Below, one piece after another: positions 24,004 through 36,968 of a stretch of 64,000 nucleotides of DNA. The notes below the pieces were generated by a model. That model saw only the letters and a program-made list of their open reading frames with translations, had not been told where the DNA came from and searched no databases. The translations under genes and the position numbers were made by a program. Within the stretch, counting starts at the first letter, position 1; each line of letters opens with the position of its first letter. The stretch is from Callaeas wilsoni (Eukaryota; Chordata; Aves; Passeriformes; Callaeidae), in the NCBI GenBank assembly GCA_013398955.1, contig VWPU01018615.1, positions 1 through 64,000 of the forward strand, given 5' to 3'.

Positions 24004-27000
24004 GTAAGCGACTCTCCAAACACACTAGGTTCAAAGCTGCAACTTCCTCCTACATGTGGGATTCCTGAAACCTCACTGGAGTACTACATTTTTTTAGGAA
24101 ATAATTACATATGCTTTCATTATTTTACTTACTCTGCTCTCTGTTCTGATTCCAGAGGGTTTGTTTTCCCTTGCCCCGAATGATCCATTGCCACTTACAC
24201 AAGCTAAAATTACACATAGCTGGCACCTACACTGAGAAATATGAAGAATAATTTTAAAAGTGATTTGCTTTTAAAGGCAAACCAGCAGTTACTAATCGGT
24301 TGACCTATTTCTACTCTAATTTACCACACTTTAAACACACAACCCAAAACACCCTCTACAGAAATGGAAAACCACCTCAAAACTTAACTGGGCTAGAGAA
24401 AGAGGTAAAGATGCCATTACCTACTAAATTCCCTGGGGGAAAGAAAATTGGTATTTAGAAATAAGATTAACTATAATAAAAAAGAAGAAAAGAAAAGCTT
24501 AGGGAAAAGATCCAGGTCATGAGGATGGTATTTCCAATTTTTTTAAAGCTGCAATGCAACATTCCCAAGTTGAGAAAACATGCTCCCTGCCCTCATGGCA
24601 AACCCACCACAGAAATGCCAGTGGCCACCTATCTCGTGTTCCAGTTCTTCGTGTCCCACACCTTCAAACCCAGGGACTGACTCTTCCAACCAAGCACGAA
24701 GCTTCTCACATGTCTGAAGGAAGACTGGCAGGACTAAAGACGTTGCTTACAAAACATGTCCCTATGAGTATTAGCCAAAGAGTCTATTTTACAGGTATCA
24801 TTTATTTTCACCTATTTGTGCCTTTTCTTCTTTTTTTTTTTTTTTTAATTCTTCCTCCTTGAGCATGACATAGGAAAAGCCTGATCAGTTTCCCTCTTCT
24901 TTGCTGGCACAGATCCTGGTCGCAGTGCTGGGGCTGGCGAGATGCCTGTTGCTTTCAGTGGGAAGAGGATCAGGCCCAGTCCTGCAGATGTTACTCATGC
25001 AAGTACTCAGCTCCACCCTTCATTTCTCACATCGCTCCATGCTCTGCTTCTTAAAAAACAGGGACAAACTGGCCTCTTCTGCCTTCTTGTCATCGTTAGC
25101 TGATGCCCCTCAAAGCTCTCTGCCACTGCTGAGAACACCCAGCATTTCACACCTGGGATTGCCAACACGAGGCCATTTGCAAGCAGACCTTGGTGGGAGC
25201 CACGCACCATCATCTTTATTTGTCAAGGACCATTGCTCTTCTGCTCTGTGGGAAAGTCGAAAGTCAACAAAACCATCTCGAATACCACGGCATTTGCTCA
25301 CTCTTTTAGAAGTCCCAGTTCCTGCAGTCGTGTTTCTTCTTGAGAAACTTGGATTTCTTTTAAAAACTGAACTTTCCGGGTTCCCATAATTGCAGAGAAT
25401 AGCCTGAAAATCTGGCTTCAGAGTTTCCCAAGAGAAAATAAAAAGCCAGTAAACAAATAAAAAGAACTGGAAGTTTCTCTTGGTCAAATGTAATTTGTTG
25501 ATTTTTCTTAACATCACTATTTAAAGCAATTCTCTCTCTTTTTTTTTAATGTCTTGGCAAATTATTTTTGAATGCTTTAGAATGGCAATTTGCTCTGAGC
25601 TAAATCCTGATTCAGACTGTCATCACTGAATAGTAAAAAAAAATGTTTCTTCACCTGTTTGTCAGTATTATCCAACAATAATTAATTATATTTTATATAT
25701 ATTCTCTCATAGTAATGCTTTAAACTGCTTTATTGGATTAGAGACATACTTGGGAAACAAAGTCCATTCCCAGTCTAGAAAGCCCTCAAGGCAACTAAGA
25801 GACTTGGATCTTATTTTATGCTTATGAAGCTGGTGTAGGAATTGTAAATATATACCTGTGAGACACTCTAGATTGAGAAAGAAAAGCTGACTGCCGCCCC
25901 TTCACAATTGGACAATCTACAAATCACTGTGTAATTGGGCTTTAGTTGCTGACCTGTGAAATGTGCATTATTTCAGTACTTCCAACTCAAATAAAATGAT
26001 GCTCATTAGAAAAATGTTCGGCTTGCATTATTTCAATATTCAAAACTGCTCTTCCCTAAGCAGAACTGAAAAAGCAAACAGGGATATATTTTATTTTCAT
26101 ATATATGTCGACACACACAAGCAGTGTTGTTTTTTTTCTAACTACACTTCGTGCCTTTAGGAGAGCAAGAAATGCAGTTTGGACAACTGCAGATGTCTAA
26201 GAAACTCTTACAATGCTTAAAGAAAAGAAAGACGTGAATTGTATTTGCTTAATGTCTACGTATTTTATGCACGTGGGTGCAAGAGCACATTAGCTGTAAC
26301 CCCCACTTTGCATTGTTGATCTTAAAAAAAAAAAACACCTTACAGAGAGAAGAATGAGACTTTCAGTGCAGCTGGGTCAGCCCGTACCATGGGACTCTTA
26401 TCTGGCACTGGCATGGCCCAGCTGCACAAAGTATCTCATGCCAGTGTCACAACCCAGCTGCTACAAACGAGAGCTGTTGCGCAGTGGTCGCAATCTCAAG
26501 CAAAGCCTGCCGGGGCTGGAAACACGCAGCCCTGTCCTGTCCCCCGCCACCTGGAAGCACGCCTGGCTGAGGAAAGTTCCTGCTCGCAGACTGGCACCGC
26601 CTAGGACGTCGATGCTCCCAGAATTTATGACCGTCTACACTCTGTCTGCTTACAGCGACCTTCCTCACACAGCAGCACAAGCAGCGCTGGGCTGTCCGTG
26701 TGGGGCTCACCAGGGCAGAAATGCTCCCCCCACCCCTCAAAAGAAACCCTCTGTGCTTTCCCCTGTACCCAGCCCTGACAGCCATCCTTCTCCATGGCCC
26801 GACATCATAAAACAAGCTGAGAAATATTCACAAGGAACTATTTAATATGGGTTTTGTTTTTACCAGAATCTGAGCCTGGGGTTCCCAAAACACACGCAGG
26901 AAGGCCTCTGGATTGGCCTCTTAACAAAGTGTATCACCATAGCAAAATGAAAATGCCACTGATTTAAATTTTTTGATGCCAGAAGTGAGAAGCAGGAGGT

Positions 27001-30000
27001 TGCAGAAAAGATTTTCATCAGCAAGGAATTAAACAAACTAACAAAAACCACTCATAATAACAGTGCAGTAAGCTTTGAGACAACTTAAATAGAATACATT
27101 TCATTCCAGACCTAGTCCTGCCAGGCAAATAAGAAAACTTGAAGCTATGTCGGGAAAGTCAGGCCTGAAAAACTAAACTGCCCACCCCACCAAGCCTTCT
27201 GGGTTTTTGCTGTAGCTTTCCATATTTTAAGGGAAAAATTAGGAAGTTGTTATCCTGGACATTTATGTGAAAAGTAGCGATGCCTGAAGAAAACATAGTT
27301 TGGCTTTGGTGTACAGACAAGTGAGTGAGACTCAAGAACATATTTCTGAGAAAAATAATAGCTATGTATACTCTCTAGCCCATCAGGTGATGGAAAAAAT
27401 GGCAAGCAAGTTTAAGGAACTGCCACTGCCATGAAAATAATAAGATGTTGCAGACAGGGGAAAAGATGGGACAAGATAAAAGCACCAGGAGAACATGGTG
27501 CTTTCAGGACTGACTCCAAGTTTCTACACCCGCAAAACATTCTCATGGATTAACACTAACACACAGACATAGGATTTTAATACAGAGCAAACAAACTCGA
27601 GAGTAAGTCATGTAGAAATTAAAAATTACCAAGGCCTTTCCTTCTCTACTCTCCCTCAAAAACTTCAGGTCTAATTCAAGCACAAAAGACATTTAATGCG
27701 TTGAGATGATTTCTTAATGGTGAAATACAATTTGGGGGCGAAACAAAGACATTTGATTCTTCTGGAAAATACCTCTTCCCTTTTAAAATGGTTGCAAAAA
27801 GCACCTGTTTGGAGCATGCACAGACTCAGAATACTGCTTGCGTTTACAACACAAAAAAGTAACATATCAGTCCATGCTGAGATGTCAGGAACTGTCAATT
27901 GACCTCATTGTGACTGCACATGGAGGAATTTTCAAAAAAACTTCAAAGATTTTTCAGATACTGAATGTGAGGTATAGTTTTGGGTGGGTATTTTGTCCAG
28001 GAAGATCTAAATAATCTTTTCCTGGTTTGTTCCTGAATTTCAAATGAGATCAGGAAAAAAAATTAAATCAGTCATTTCTTCCCTTCCCACAGAGGACTTT
28101 TTTTGGTGGGTTCTCTGAAAAATGCTTACATTTAATCAAGTGTAGCCTTGCAACCAAACACTCCCTATGATTAGGCCAGTATTTATAACTCCACAGAGAA
28201 AATTTTGCAGTGCATACAAATCCTTCCTCCACTAAACTGCTCAGCCTTCAGTAGGTTCAAGTAGTAACAGTCTTGAGGACTTGAGGAACGCCAGGACTGT
28301 GCAGTTCTGTAAAAACCGGCAAAAAGCCCCAACCAAACACATGCTAAAACTCTTTAAATCCATTCCCACATTTTGTTTTTCTCCTGTTATACACGTATGT
28401 TTCATACCATCCAGATTCTTTTCCGCAGAGAAATCCAAGAGTGTGTTATTCCACACTTCCATATCTTCTTTCAGAATATTTTTTTCTGCTTCTCTATGTT
28501 TTTCTGGGAATATGGGCTAAGGAGAGGAGCCCGTATTTTACATCTTTACATTGTACATGGAAAATTACATTTTACATCCACATGGAAATTGGACTCCAAT
28601 TTTGGTTTCTCCCATAATGGTTGGAATCAACGACAAGCTCAGTGAAAACAACTGAGTTATTCTGGTGGAAACTTCAGCAAAAAAAAAAAAAAGAAAGAAC
28701 TAGGCTATTGCTTCACTACAGAAATAGATCAGTGATGTGTGTTTATGCAGTGGCATTTTTCAACCATGAACTAATAAGAACATTCAGCCTGAATATTCCA
28801 CAAATTCCTTAAGATCCTGCTGCCTCTTCCTGGCACTAGCTCTTTGTTAAATTTAATGACTCCTTAAAAGAGAAAATGTCCATACCACCTGCTACCATGA
28901 GTGAAAGCTACCTAGGTAGACCTGGTCAAAAAAAATTATACTGGAAACTTCCATGCATTCAGTGGGATAATGAGTATTTTCTGAACACATGAAGGGAAAA
29001 AAAACCCCCAACCTGTTTAAAGACAAATTCCTGTCTTCTCCTCATAATCATCCCAACCCCCACCGCAACCCGAAAATGTGATTTACCAGAAGGAGCTCAC
29101 AATGCTGCTCTGGCTGAGAAAGTACACTGAGAACTTCACAGGAAGCCCAAAATAGCCTGAAAAGAGGAAATAGGTGGGGGTGAGGTTCTTTCTTCTGCTC
29201 ACAAAGGACTTCGCCAGCCGATATAGATCAAGTAAAAACAGTCCTGACATGCGGAGCACACTTGGTGACAGTCCTCCCCTCTTTTCCCAGTCTGGTCTAT
29301 TTTAAGATCACATCACAGGAAACTTGGCAGCTACATGTTTCCGAAAGTTGCCCCTGCCACTTCCACAAGTTCAAATCATTTGTAAGGGCACAGCTCACAG
29401 CACAGAACATTCTGAGGGGACACGAAAGGTACTGTCGAGCTACTGAAGGCAGGTCATTCAAAGAAAGAAGACAACAATTGATAATGAAATGAAGCTGAAA
29501 ACACCCTTGCTTTTCTATCCTGTATTACTGGTTTTCAAAGAAACAGAACATTTACATGAGCCATCCAAGTGCTGGCAGTAGCTCTGACGGATACTGTGTG
29601 TGTGTCTGTTCAAAAAAAGAAGTCCTCTGCATCAAGACATTCAGTTGTGTCCCTGTTATTTTGTTAAGGACTCTCTCTCACCTTCTTATCATTTTTCCAG
29701 AAAATTTTAACACCGTTGCAAATTTTAAAAGGAATACGTGTGTACGTGTGTGCAATTTACACATGCAGACACAGAACCAGGAACAAAGAACAATATGGTT
29801 GTTTCATGTCAAACTTCAACTCTGATTCACATTAAGCACTGAGTAGGAGGAATGTTAATGGCATGGTCTGGTTAGAGAAACTGATGATAATTAGAATACT
29901 AACAAAAAATGCAAAAGCACATAAACATTGCCAGAGCCTTCACCCTACATTATAAAACCCTCCATATGTACGAAAGCAGTGATGGTAGACTTTCTGCAAC

Positions 30001-31886
30001 TAGGAAAATTAACAGTAATTATAACTAATAATAAGCTCCTATGCTTCTATTATTCTATAACTGTATTTTTTACAAATGCCAAAGTTTCCCAGTCTCCCTT
30101 GTTCAAAGAACTAAGCTTTTGAGTAAACAGAGCTCCAAAACATTGTTAGAAAAAAATATTCTGCACAAGAAAGATATACTACTTAACCTCAGTGGGTTAA
30201 AAGAGTCAAATAGAAGTTTATCTCCATTTCTCAAAGTAATTTATTTCTGGATATGGGAAGAGCATTCTCATCCCCAAAAGTCAATTTTAAGACATCTGTA
30301 AATATAAAATACAGGTTCTCAAGTTCAGTCTGTACACTAACGTGACTATTGGAACACCATAAATCTTGACTGGCAATCTAAATCTATTTAAAAAAAAACA
30401 CCTAATATTGTCTATGAAGAAAGAGAGCAAGCCTTGCAGCTTTATGATGTATAAACCTACACAAAAGCTTTCAGGGAATTTCATGAGGTTGGTATTTTGT
30501 CGTTTAGTGACATCTGCTTCAAAAGGAAGGCCACCAGAGGACAGGAGTATTAGATCTCTTCTTGCAAAGCTCACTCACTGCTCCCATGCTGAATATCACT
30601 TGCCCCCTCATGTGAGGGCTCTCTGCTCAGCTTCCACATGCAGACAGATTAGCTTAAATTGCTGTAAATAACTCCTACTTGCTATTCTTGAGCCCTTTAT
30701 TCCAGGCTACCCTATATTCTTAAACTGTACCTGAGTCACCTTCATGTGTTATCCTTGTTGCTCTGGGAAACTCAGGGTTTAGTAAACAGGTTAAGCAAAT
30801 GAAAAGATTAGTCAGTATTGTGCTTCAAATGGATGCAAGATGAGACTACACTGAAAGCAAGTATATTAACAAAATTAACAAAGAAAGTTTTCTAGAATCT
30901 TTGAACTTATCTAAGTAGCAGGTACTGCACAAAAAGAAACCACTCGCAAAGTTTTGTGCTTGAGCCTTCTTGACCTGGTATTGAAGACCATTACCAACAC
31001 TGCCAGCTTACTGGGCAAACTGGGGTCTTTGGTTGCTGTACAGGCTAGATGACATGGATGTTATGAGTTCCCTGTGACTGAGATGAAATAAATTGGAAGG
31101 AACTGAGATTAAGGTGGCAACTAGCTGATAATATTATTTATGGAAAACAGAATAGCACAGTGTACTTATATTTACTCCTTGCCATGTGTTAATGTGTATT
31201 GCTACATCAAACAGCATGAAATTCAATATACTGAAGTACTCTTCACTAAACAAAAGAAGAAATAAGGCAAGTTAAAGCAAGCTCATTTAAGAATGAATGA
31301 GCTTGATGACATTTAAGAAAGGCTTGAGATAACACTTTTTCATTCCTTTTTCAGGTTTCCCTCCCCTCAAACAAACATGCTAGTGACACTAGGGCATGAC
31401 AAGCCACTACCAGTTCAAACTCAAAGCCTATCAGGGACAAAACCATTAGGTGGGAAGCAACATGATCCAACCAGTATGGCAATGGACAGGAAATCTACAG
31501 ACGCCTGGAAGCAATCCAGTCTCTTCCATTCTTTTCTGTACCTCTGTCACAGTAAGTCCAACCCTCATTCTCCACTTTCCACTGGCCATGAGATAGACCA
31601 TAATAGTTATTTATCTATAAAAGAACTTTATAGACACTGCAGAAAAATTCTAAACAAGAACTTTGTATTCTTATGTCCTAAAAATAACTCTTCACATAAG
31701 GTGGCTTTACAGTCTTAGTTTCTCCATGTTATATGGTCTCTCAGCATGAACATGTTTGGCTTCTGGTAATTACGCCATCATCTCTATAGAGGGATCATCC
31801 ATCAGCTTGAATTGCTAACAAATCAGCATCCTCAAAACTGAGAAGGGCAAAGGAAAGGATAGAATGATTTCTCCCCTGAAAATTAC
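24004..31886. other. AT-rich non-coding stretch
   Basis: No gene is recognised. Homopolymer runs: T at 24831-24846 and A at 28679-28692. The longest open frame of the whole window, 162 codons at 24901-25389 plus, overlaps a 135-codon minus frame and has no domain, so both are doubtful. A GC-richer patch with CpGs lies at 26390-26640. An E-box CACGTG lies near 26271. A 29-codon minus-strand frame at 25298-25387 is described in the findings. Confidence 0.35.
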
Positions 31887-32041
31887 CTGTTCTGAACAAC
31901 AGAGAAAATACCTTGGATGGAAATCTGATCAAGCAGAACATAAACTGGCTGAGTTTTCAGACTGAGGAACTGCAAACTGACAGGAAATGTTTGGTGCCAA
32001 TAACCCAGCCCTCTTAACAGTTTTCTGATGCAGTCCTTCAG
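31887..32041 (-). other. Candidate 155-nt coding-like exon
   Basis: On the minus strand the acceptor CACCTTATCTCACAG, with a TAATAGTC branch-like motif before it, opens a 155-nt segment that ends at the donor GAACAG|GTAATT. One frame is open across the whole segment and the in-frame stop is created only by the donor GTAA itself, as in genuine coding exons. The peptide begins LKDCIRKLLRGLGYWHQTFP and is hydrophobic with helix-like spacing. The frame also continues 5' of the acceptor to about 32215, so the open frame is not fully discriminating; an alternative acceptor lies at about 32097. No family is recognised. Confidence 0.22.
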
Positions 32042-32547
32042 CTGTGAGATAAGGTGACTATTACAATCACTCTTTACACATGCAGAACCCACACAGAGCT
32101 GAAGAAGGTTTTCCAATTCAGTGATATCAAAGAAAGGAAACCCCCACAGTGACACCACTGCATGTAGCAGCACTGCACCCACGAGTCGCTGCAGTGCCAC
32201 ATGCAGCCCACGCACATCGTGCGGCCATAACTAATTAAAGTTTCGGTGGGTGATAAAGGCAAAGGCTAAGTTGACAAATAGGCACAGCAAGATGAACCCA
32301 CGGTCCCGAGCACCAGCTGAAGGCACATGGCAAAGCCAAGGGAAAAAAAGGGCTGTGTCTACACAGTTGTAAAATCTGACTCGTGGGGAAGCCATAAGCA
32401 TAATGCACTCCTTGCCTTCAATATACAACTCTCACTCCTTGTTTGTTTGTCTTTACTCCCATGCCATGTAGAACACCATTTTATATTCTAAGTTACCTAG
32501 GACTGCCACCTCTTTTTTTTAAATGATATACATTAATTGCATATAGT
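32042..32547. other. Non-coding spacer
   Basis: This contains the 5' extension of the minus-strand open frame (to about 32215) and short unrelated frames. AT-rich sequence dominates after about 32430. No repeat family is recognised. Confidence 0.35.
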
Positions 32548-32632
32548 GGGCCACATTTTCAGAAGTTCTCAGCATCCAGAAATGTTGAGCTTTAAAAGAG
32601 CTCAGCACACACATTTTCTGAATATGTAATGA
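32548..32632. repeat. Ancient amniote interspersed repeat, family not named
   Basis: GGGCCACATTTTCAGAAG, TCTCAGCATCCAGAAATG and, in inverted sense, GAGCTCAGCACACACATTTT with TCTGAAT form a worn inverted-repeat body. From memory it resembles a dispersed element common in turtles, crocodilians and birds (CTCAGCAC ... TTTTCAGAAG style). I cannot give its database name with certainty. A related stretch may lie at about 38860-38925. Confidence 0.4.
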
Positions 32633-33984
32633 CCTATCTACAGATCTGTCTTCTTCAAAAATCTAACCTTGGCAACCTCTCTGGAGATTACATCAACACA
32701 CACAAGAAGAAGAGTTCCCTTCTTATTGTTCTGAAACCCCTTCCCTCCCACCCCTCCATAAAAGAGAAAAAAAGAAGTTTAAAATTATGTTCTAGTTTTT
32801 AACAATAACTAAAAGTTAAAACTCAGATCTCTCCTGGAACTCAAATGCCCTTTCACAGCAAGTGCCAGCGCAATTCTCGCAGGGATGCCACCAGCTCTGT
32901 ATAACAACTTTTATGGTGTCTCTAACCTTTTGAGCCTCTTGGTCAGCTCGAGGCACAGTTACAGCCATGTACCCTACCAGTCTACTGTTCACACATGTAC
33001 ACTTATTTTTTTTAAAATAACAATTTTTCTATAGCACAAAGTTGCTTTTCAGAGGTGCCTATCAGTCTGTTTCCTGTTAACCATTCAGGAAACAGTGGAT
33101 CCTCATAATTTCCAAAATCTAGGCCATAGAGATTTCAGCGCTGAGCTGATGCTCACTGGGGTGACTTCTTCTCCTCAGTTACAAATGTCAAAAGTTTTCC
33201 AAAACCAAAGAATGGATCAGGGAAAGAACAGTTGTCAATGTTAAAACAGTGTAGACAGAGGTGTCCACATGAAAACATTAAAAGAGAAAAGAATCCTAAA
33301 AATCTGGCTTATTTTAATATATTGGCAGTCGCATTTTAAAATGCAGCCTATCAGAGATATGTCTCAATGAAGTGAAGGATCTGTTCTGCAGCTAGGAAGG
33401 GTTTGTCAAGAAGAAAACAGCCACTGTGGTAAAAGCTAAGGAATGCAGCTCATTTGTCCCACCGGCTCACCCCAGGTGTGTTGGCAGGCTCAGCAGAGGG
33501 GCTGCCAGCTGGGGAGGGGTGCCTGGGGCACCACTGAGAGAGGGGCAAAGGCAGTTCCTGGGGGACGCCTGCATGAGGAGTTCTTGGAAGGGATGAGAAG
33601 GTGCTCCAGGCAACCTGGTGAGCTGGAACACACCGTGCTGAGCAGGGACTGAAATGGTGAAACGTGATGCCAAGAGACAAGGAGTGAAGCAGAAAATCTG
33701 GCAAGCTAGGCTAGATACCACCGGCATTTCAGATAGGTGACGTCTGTCCACTCCTCTTTAGCCTCCCCTGTTTGGATTACAGGATGTCCGTCTCCTGCTG
33801 ACGGAAAATGGTTGGTGAAATCGGGTCCTCACTGCAGGATCCACAGCTGGAGGCTTTCTCTACCATTTCCCCTCAAGTTCTCTGGATGGGGGAGGAGCAT
33901 GTCGGTTTAGGCAGTTTTGAGGAGCTGGCTGGAAGCCTTCAAATGGGGTGGGATGAGGGGGCAGAGAAAGGGACGAAACAACCC
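32633..33984. other. Non-coding stretch before the main CpG island
   Basis: AT-rich to about 33430, then mildly GC-rich (33440-33720) with overlapping frames on both strands (33443-33652 plus; 33450-33704 and 33467-33751 minus) and no domain. No gene is recognised. Confidence 0.35.
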
Positions 33985-34079
33985 GTTTAGTTATAAAATA
34001 TCTACGTTTTAATCAAATTATTAATTATTAAATACTATGAGGAATTTTATTTATGCTTATTTATTGCCAATAGGTGACG
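33985..34079. promoter_or_regulatory. AT-rich block with TATAAAA and CCAAT at the island edge
   Basis: About 90 bases of nearly pure A/T lead straight into the CpG island. They contain TATAAAA (33992-33998), repeated TTAATTATTAAA-like homeodomain-type cores, and GCCAATAGGTGACGG at 34066-34080, that is a CCAAT box (NF-Y type) next to a TGACG half-site (CREB/ATF type). A CCAAT box 50-100 bases upstream of a start site would suit a plus-strand promoter in the island, but it also works in reverse. Confidence 0.4.
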
Positions 34080-34850
34080 GTTCAGGCTCGCCCCTCATCT
34101 CTTTCCCTGAGCCCGGAAAACTGCTGTAGTGCTTCCCGGCGGAATGAGAAGGGAGGGAGGGAGCCCTGGCGGGCCGGGGCGCGGGAGCCCCGCGGTGGCG
34201 AGAGCCGCTCCCGGCCGGCGCCGGGGACACCTGCCGGGCACGGGCAGCGCCCCGCAGCCCCGGGGCCGGCTTTTTCTGGAAACACGACAGCCGGCCTCGG
34301 GGAGCCGGGAAAGGGAGGGGGACGGGGGTGCCCGGCAGGACGCGAAGGCGCGACGTGGCGACGGTCGCTAAGGGAGTGACAACAGAGCGATCAACAGAGG
34401 GGCTGGTGCGCGGCGAGGCGCAGCCCCGGGCTCTGCCAGCCCCGCGCTGTCCGCCGGCCCCTGCGAGCCAGCCCCGCACGGAAATAGCCGTGCCCGGCCA
34501 GCGCGGCCGCCCCTCCGCTGGCAGCCCACCGCGCACGGGTTATTTTTGATCGGCCTGAGCAAGATAAAACTTGAATCGGGGAAGCGCGGCTGATTTACGG
34601 CCGCTTCGAGAGCTGCGTGCTTGGCTGCGGATGGGTGACAAGGCTTCCCAGCCTGCGCAGGAACATCTCCCGCGACGCCGCTGCCGGCAGAGGGGAGCGG
34701 GGTCTGGCTGCCCACCCGCCCGCAAAGCAGCCCCGGCCATGCCCCGAGCTGGCAGCGCTTTTGCCCCACGGCCACGCTCCACCCCACGGCGTGCGTGGCC
34801 GCCACGGCTTGCCAGCCCTCTTACGAGAGGAGCAGGTAGGCGTCTTGGGC
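34080..34850. promoter_or_regulatory. Large CpG island, best promoter candidate
   Basis: This is the most CpG-dense segment of the window, with sharp borders and a NotI site at 34503-34510. A CCTGCGCAGG NRF1-like motif lies near 34652. On the plus strand a possible first-exon donor, GAGCAG|GTAGGC, follows 34835; on the minus strand GGCAG|GTGTCC is possible near 34228-34233. Frames of 73 to 159 codons on both strands are expected in stop-poor GC-rich DNA and show no domain or convincing start, so they are not called as genes. CpG islands of this kind act as promoters of broadly expressed or developmental genes and of long non-coding RNAs; transcription may be bidirectional. Confidence 0.8.
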
Positions 34851-36886
34851 CACAAAACTGGCTTTGGGATTTCCATCCTCCCTCTTGCAATTCAGCGCTG
34901 CATCCGCTCCGAAAGCTGCTGTGCCTGTTCGAATCTAAGCCTCCGTACCTGGACGGTGGGGATGTGCGACTAAGCCCAGCTTGCTTAAGCTCATGCTGTT
35001 GCACCGTACCTTAGAAAACAAGGAAGATGTGGAATCCTCTCATCACAAAAATTAACGTTCTGAACTGCAGCAAATGCCTTGACAGTCAAAGTTATGTTCC
35101 AGCAAAGCACTAACAATAATCTCCTATGCTGCTGTGGCAAGACCCTGAGTCATGTTACATATACTCTTTTTTTATTCTTGTTGAAAAGGAAAGAAAAGAA
35201 TTAGGCTCTTTTACTAAGCTTCCGTAAGTGCAAAAGATTGAGTATCTTTAAAAAATAACAGTATTTCGGTGCAAATATAAAGTTATCACAAGCTTCCTGA
35301 AGCACATGCTGCATAAAGGCAGTATCACTGCAGAGAAGGTATCTGCTTTCAAGGGGATTTGCATTCTCATTGAATGCTGGACCAGGTCCAGACCAGCCGG
35401 AGGATAACCACCCTCTAACCTCCCTGCGGAGACTTACAGAGACGAGACTGAAGCAGTATCATTTCTGACAGAAATCAAATCCTGGCTACTGCACTGCTGG
35501 GAACACTACAGACAGGAAGGAAAAAAAATAGGGAGGAATTGGAATTAAAACAATTCTGTGAAGCTCATTTAGGTAATACCTTGTCAAAGGATCTGATATG
35601 GGAACATACTGCATATTTACTGAAAGAATGCATTAGTTAAGTGTCAGCTAGCATAAAATATAATTTTAACAAATGTTAAAGCTGACCAGTTATAGAACAC
35701 AGGCTCAGTTACATGCCTAGGTTAACCAAGCTAAATAATACATCTAGTCAAATCATACATGAAACCACAGAGAGCATTCAAAAAACACAATTTGTTCAAA
35801 TTCCCATCAGTTCATATTGCAGCACTAGCATTTCAGAGGACAGGATAGATAATTCCTAGTGATGTGTCTCCAAAGATTCAAAACCAAGTGACCTTAATGG
35901 AAGCTTATGAATATTAGGATATTGCATTATGGGTGCTGGGCACATATTCAGTACTTCCTTCTTGATGTAATGCACCCAGAGACACAGATAAGAAAATCCC
36001 AGGACAGACTGATAAGCAGCTTCCAGATATTCCCCGTCTTGCTGTACTCATTCTGATGTAGTGGTAGAAACTTCTGAGAAGCCACACACAACAAAGTGGA
36101 TCATAAAAATTGTAAGCAATTTTGGAGTGCCAGCAAAGCACAGGAGGCAGCACAGGAATGGGAGCAAAATGACTGCACAAGGCAGCAACCACTCTGTTCT
36201 GCCAATCTGGCCAATAAATGAGTAATCTTCATATCTATTGTTCAGGGCCAGTGAGCTCTAAGACTGTCCCAAAAGAAGTAGCATCTGAATTATATTAGAC
36301 CTACAGAGATTCTTAGCTGTGGCTGGACTGTCTGTGAAAATATGTCTAGACTACAAGAAAATGTAATGTTTTAGAATGTCCTAGTTGGCTTGTTCAAGCT
36401 GCAACACTGGCAACCCAAATTATAGATATGCCAAACCCAAAAGACAGACCAATATAAAATCATTACAAAAACATTAAGTGCTATTTATTTTTCAACTGAT
36501 ACCTAAACCTGTACTTTTCAAAGTCACAGCTTAAAATACTTCCCACTAGAATCTTGATTTTTCAGTTTTATAGCATTTGTAGCAGAAATATTAATATTGG
36601 TCTGAAGAATGCATGAACAGAAACGTCTGTCAGTAAAAGCAACAGGAAGGGCAATAGAGCAAAGTCACTGAAAAAAAACACCGAAACATTTTGAGAACCA
36701 TGGACACACTGACAGCAATCAAACAGAGAAACACTGAGAAATGTGGTGTTTGCATCACCAGAAAGGTTGTGCCCTAGGAAGCCCACAGCATCGATTAGCA
36801 GAAGACCTGTGCCCTGACAGGGGGAGGAGACCAGTGAGGTTGCACCGTGCTCTATGTGCCCTTTTCTCTTCCTGTTTACCCAAAAG
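34851..36886. other. Island shore and AT-rich non-coding DNA
   Basis: CpGs thin out through about 35000 (shore), after which AT-rich sequence follows. GTCTAGAC is at 36344-36351. A run of 72-92 codon minus frames (35914-36192, 36568-36786) has no domain. No gene or repeat family is recognised. Confidence 0.35.
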
Positions 36887-36968
36887 GGAGGACAACTGTA
36901 GCCAGGAAGACACTCACAGCAGGCAAACCCAGGAAACAGCCTGCAAACTGAGATTCACCTAGGGTGAG
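36887..36968 (+). other. Candidate 82-nt non-coding exon
   Basis: A long pyrimidine tract (CCCTTTTCTCTTCCTGTTTA, then ACCCAAAAG) ends at 36886, and a strong donor GTGAG|GTAAGC follows 36968. All three frames contain stops, so if it is an exon it is untranslated, as in a long non-coding RNA or 5' UTR. It lies about 2 kb downstream of the CpG island on the strand predicted by the island's plus-strand donor, which is suggestive but not proof. Confidence 0.17.

Noticed and set aside
24901..25389. The 162-codon plus-strand open frame, longest in the window
   Set aside because: It overlaps a 135-codon minus frame, has no domain, no good start context, and is low-complexity in serine and leucine. 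A stop-poor stretch by chance is enough to explain it.
34926..34938. TGTTCGAATCT, resembling a tRNA B box
   Set aside because: Two mismatches to the B box, no A box at the right distance, and no cloverleaf stems could be drawn.
34057..35014. Open frames of 101-159 codons on both strands in the CpG island
   Set aside because: Stop codons are rare in such GC-rich DNA. The peptides are Arg/Pro/Ala/Gly-rich on both strands with no domain.
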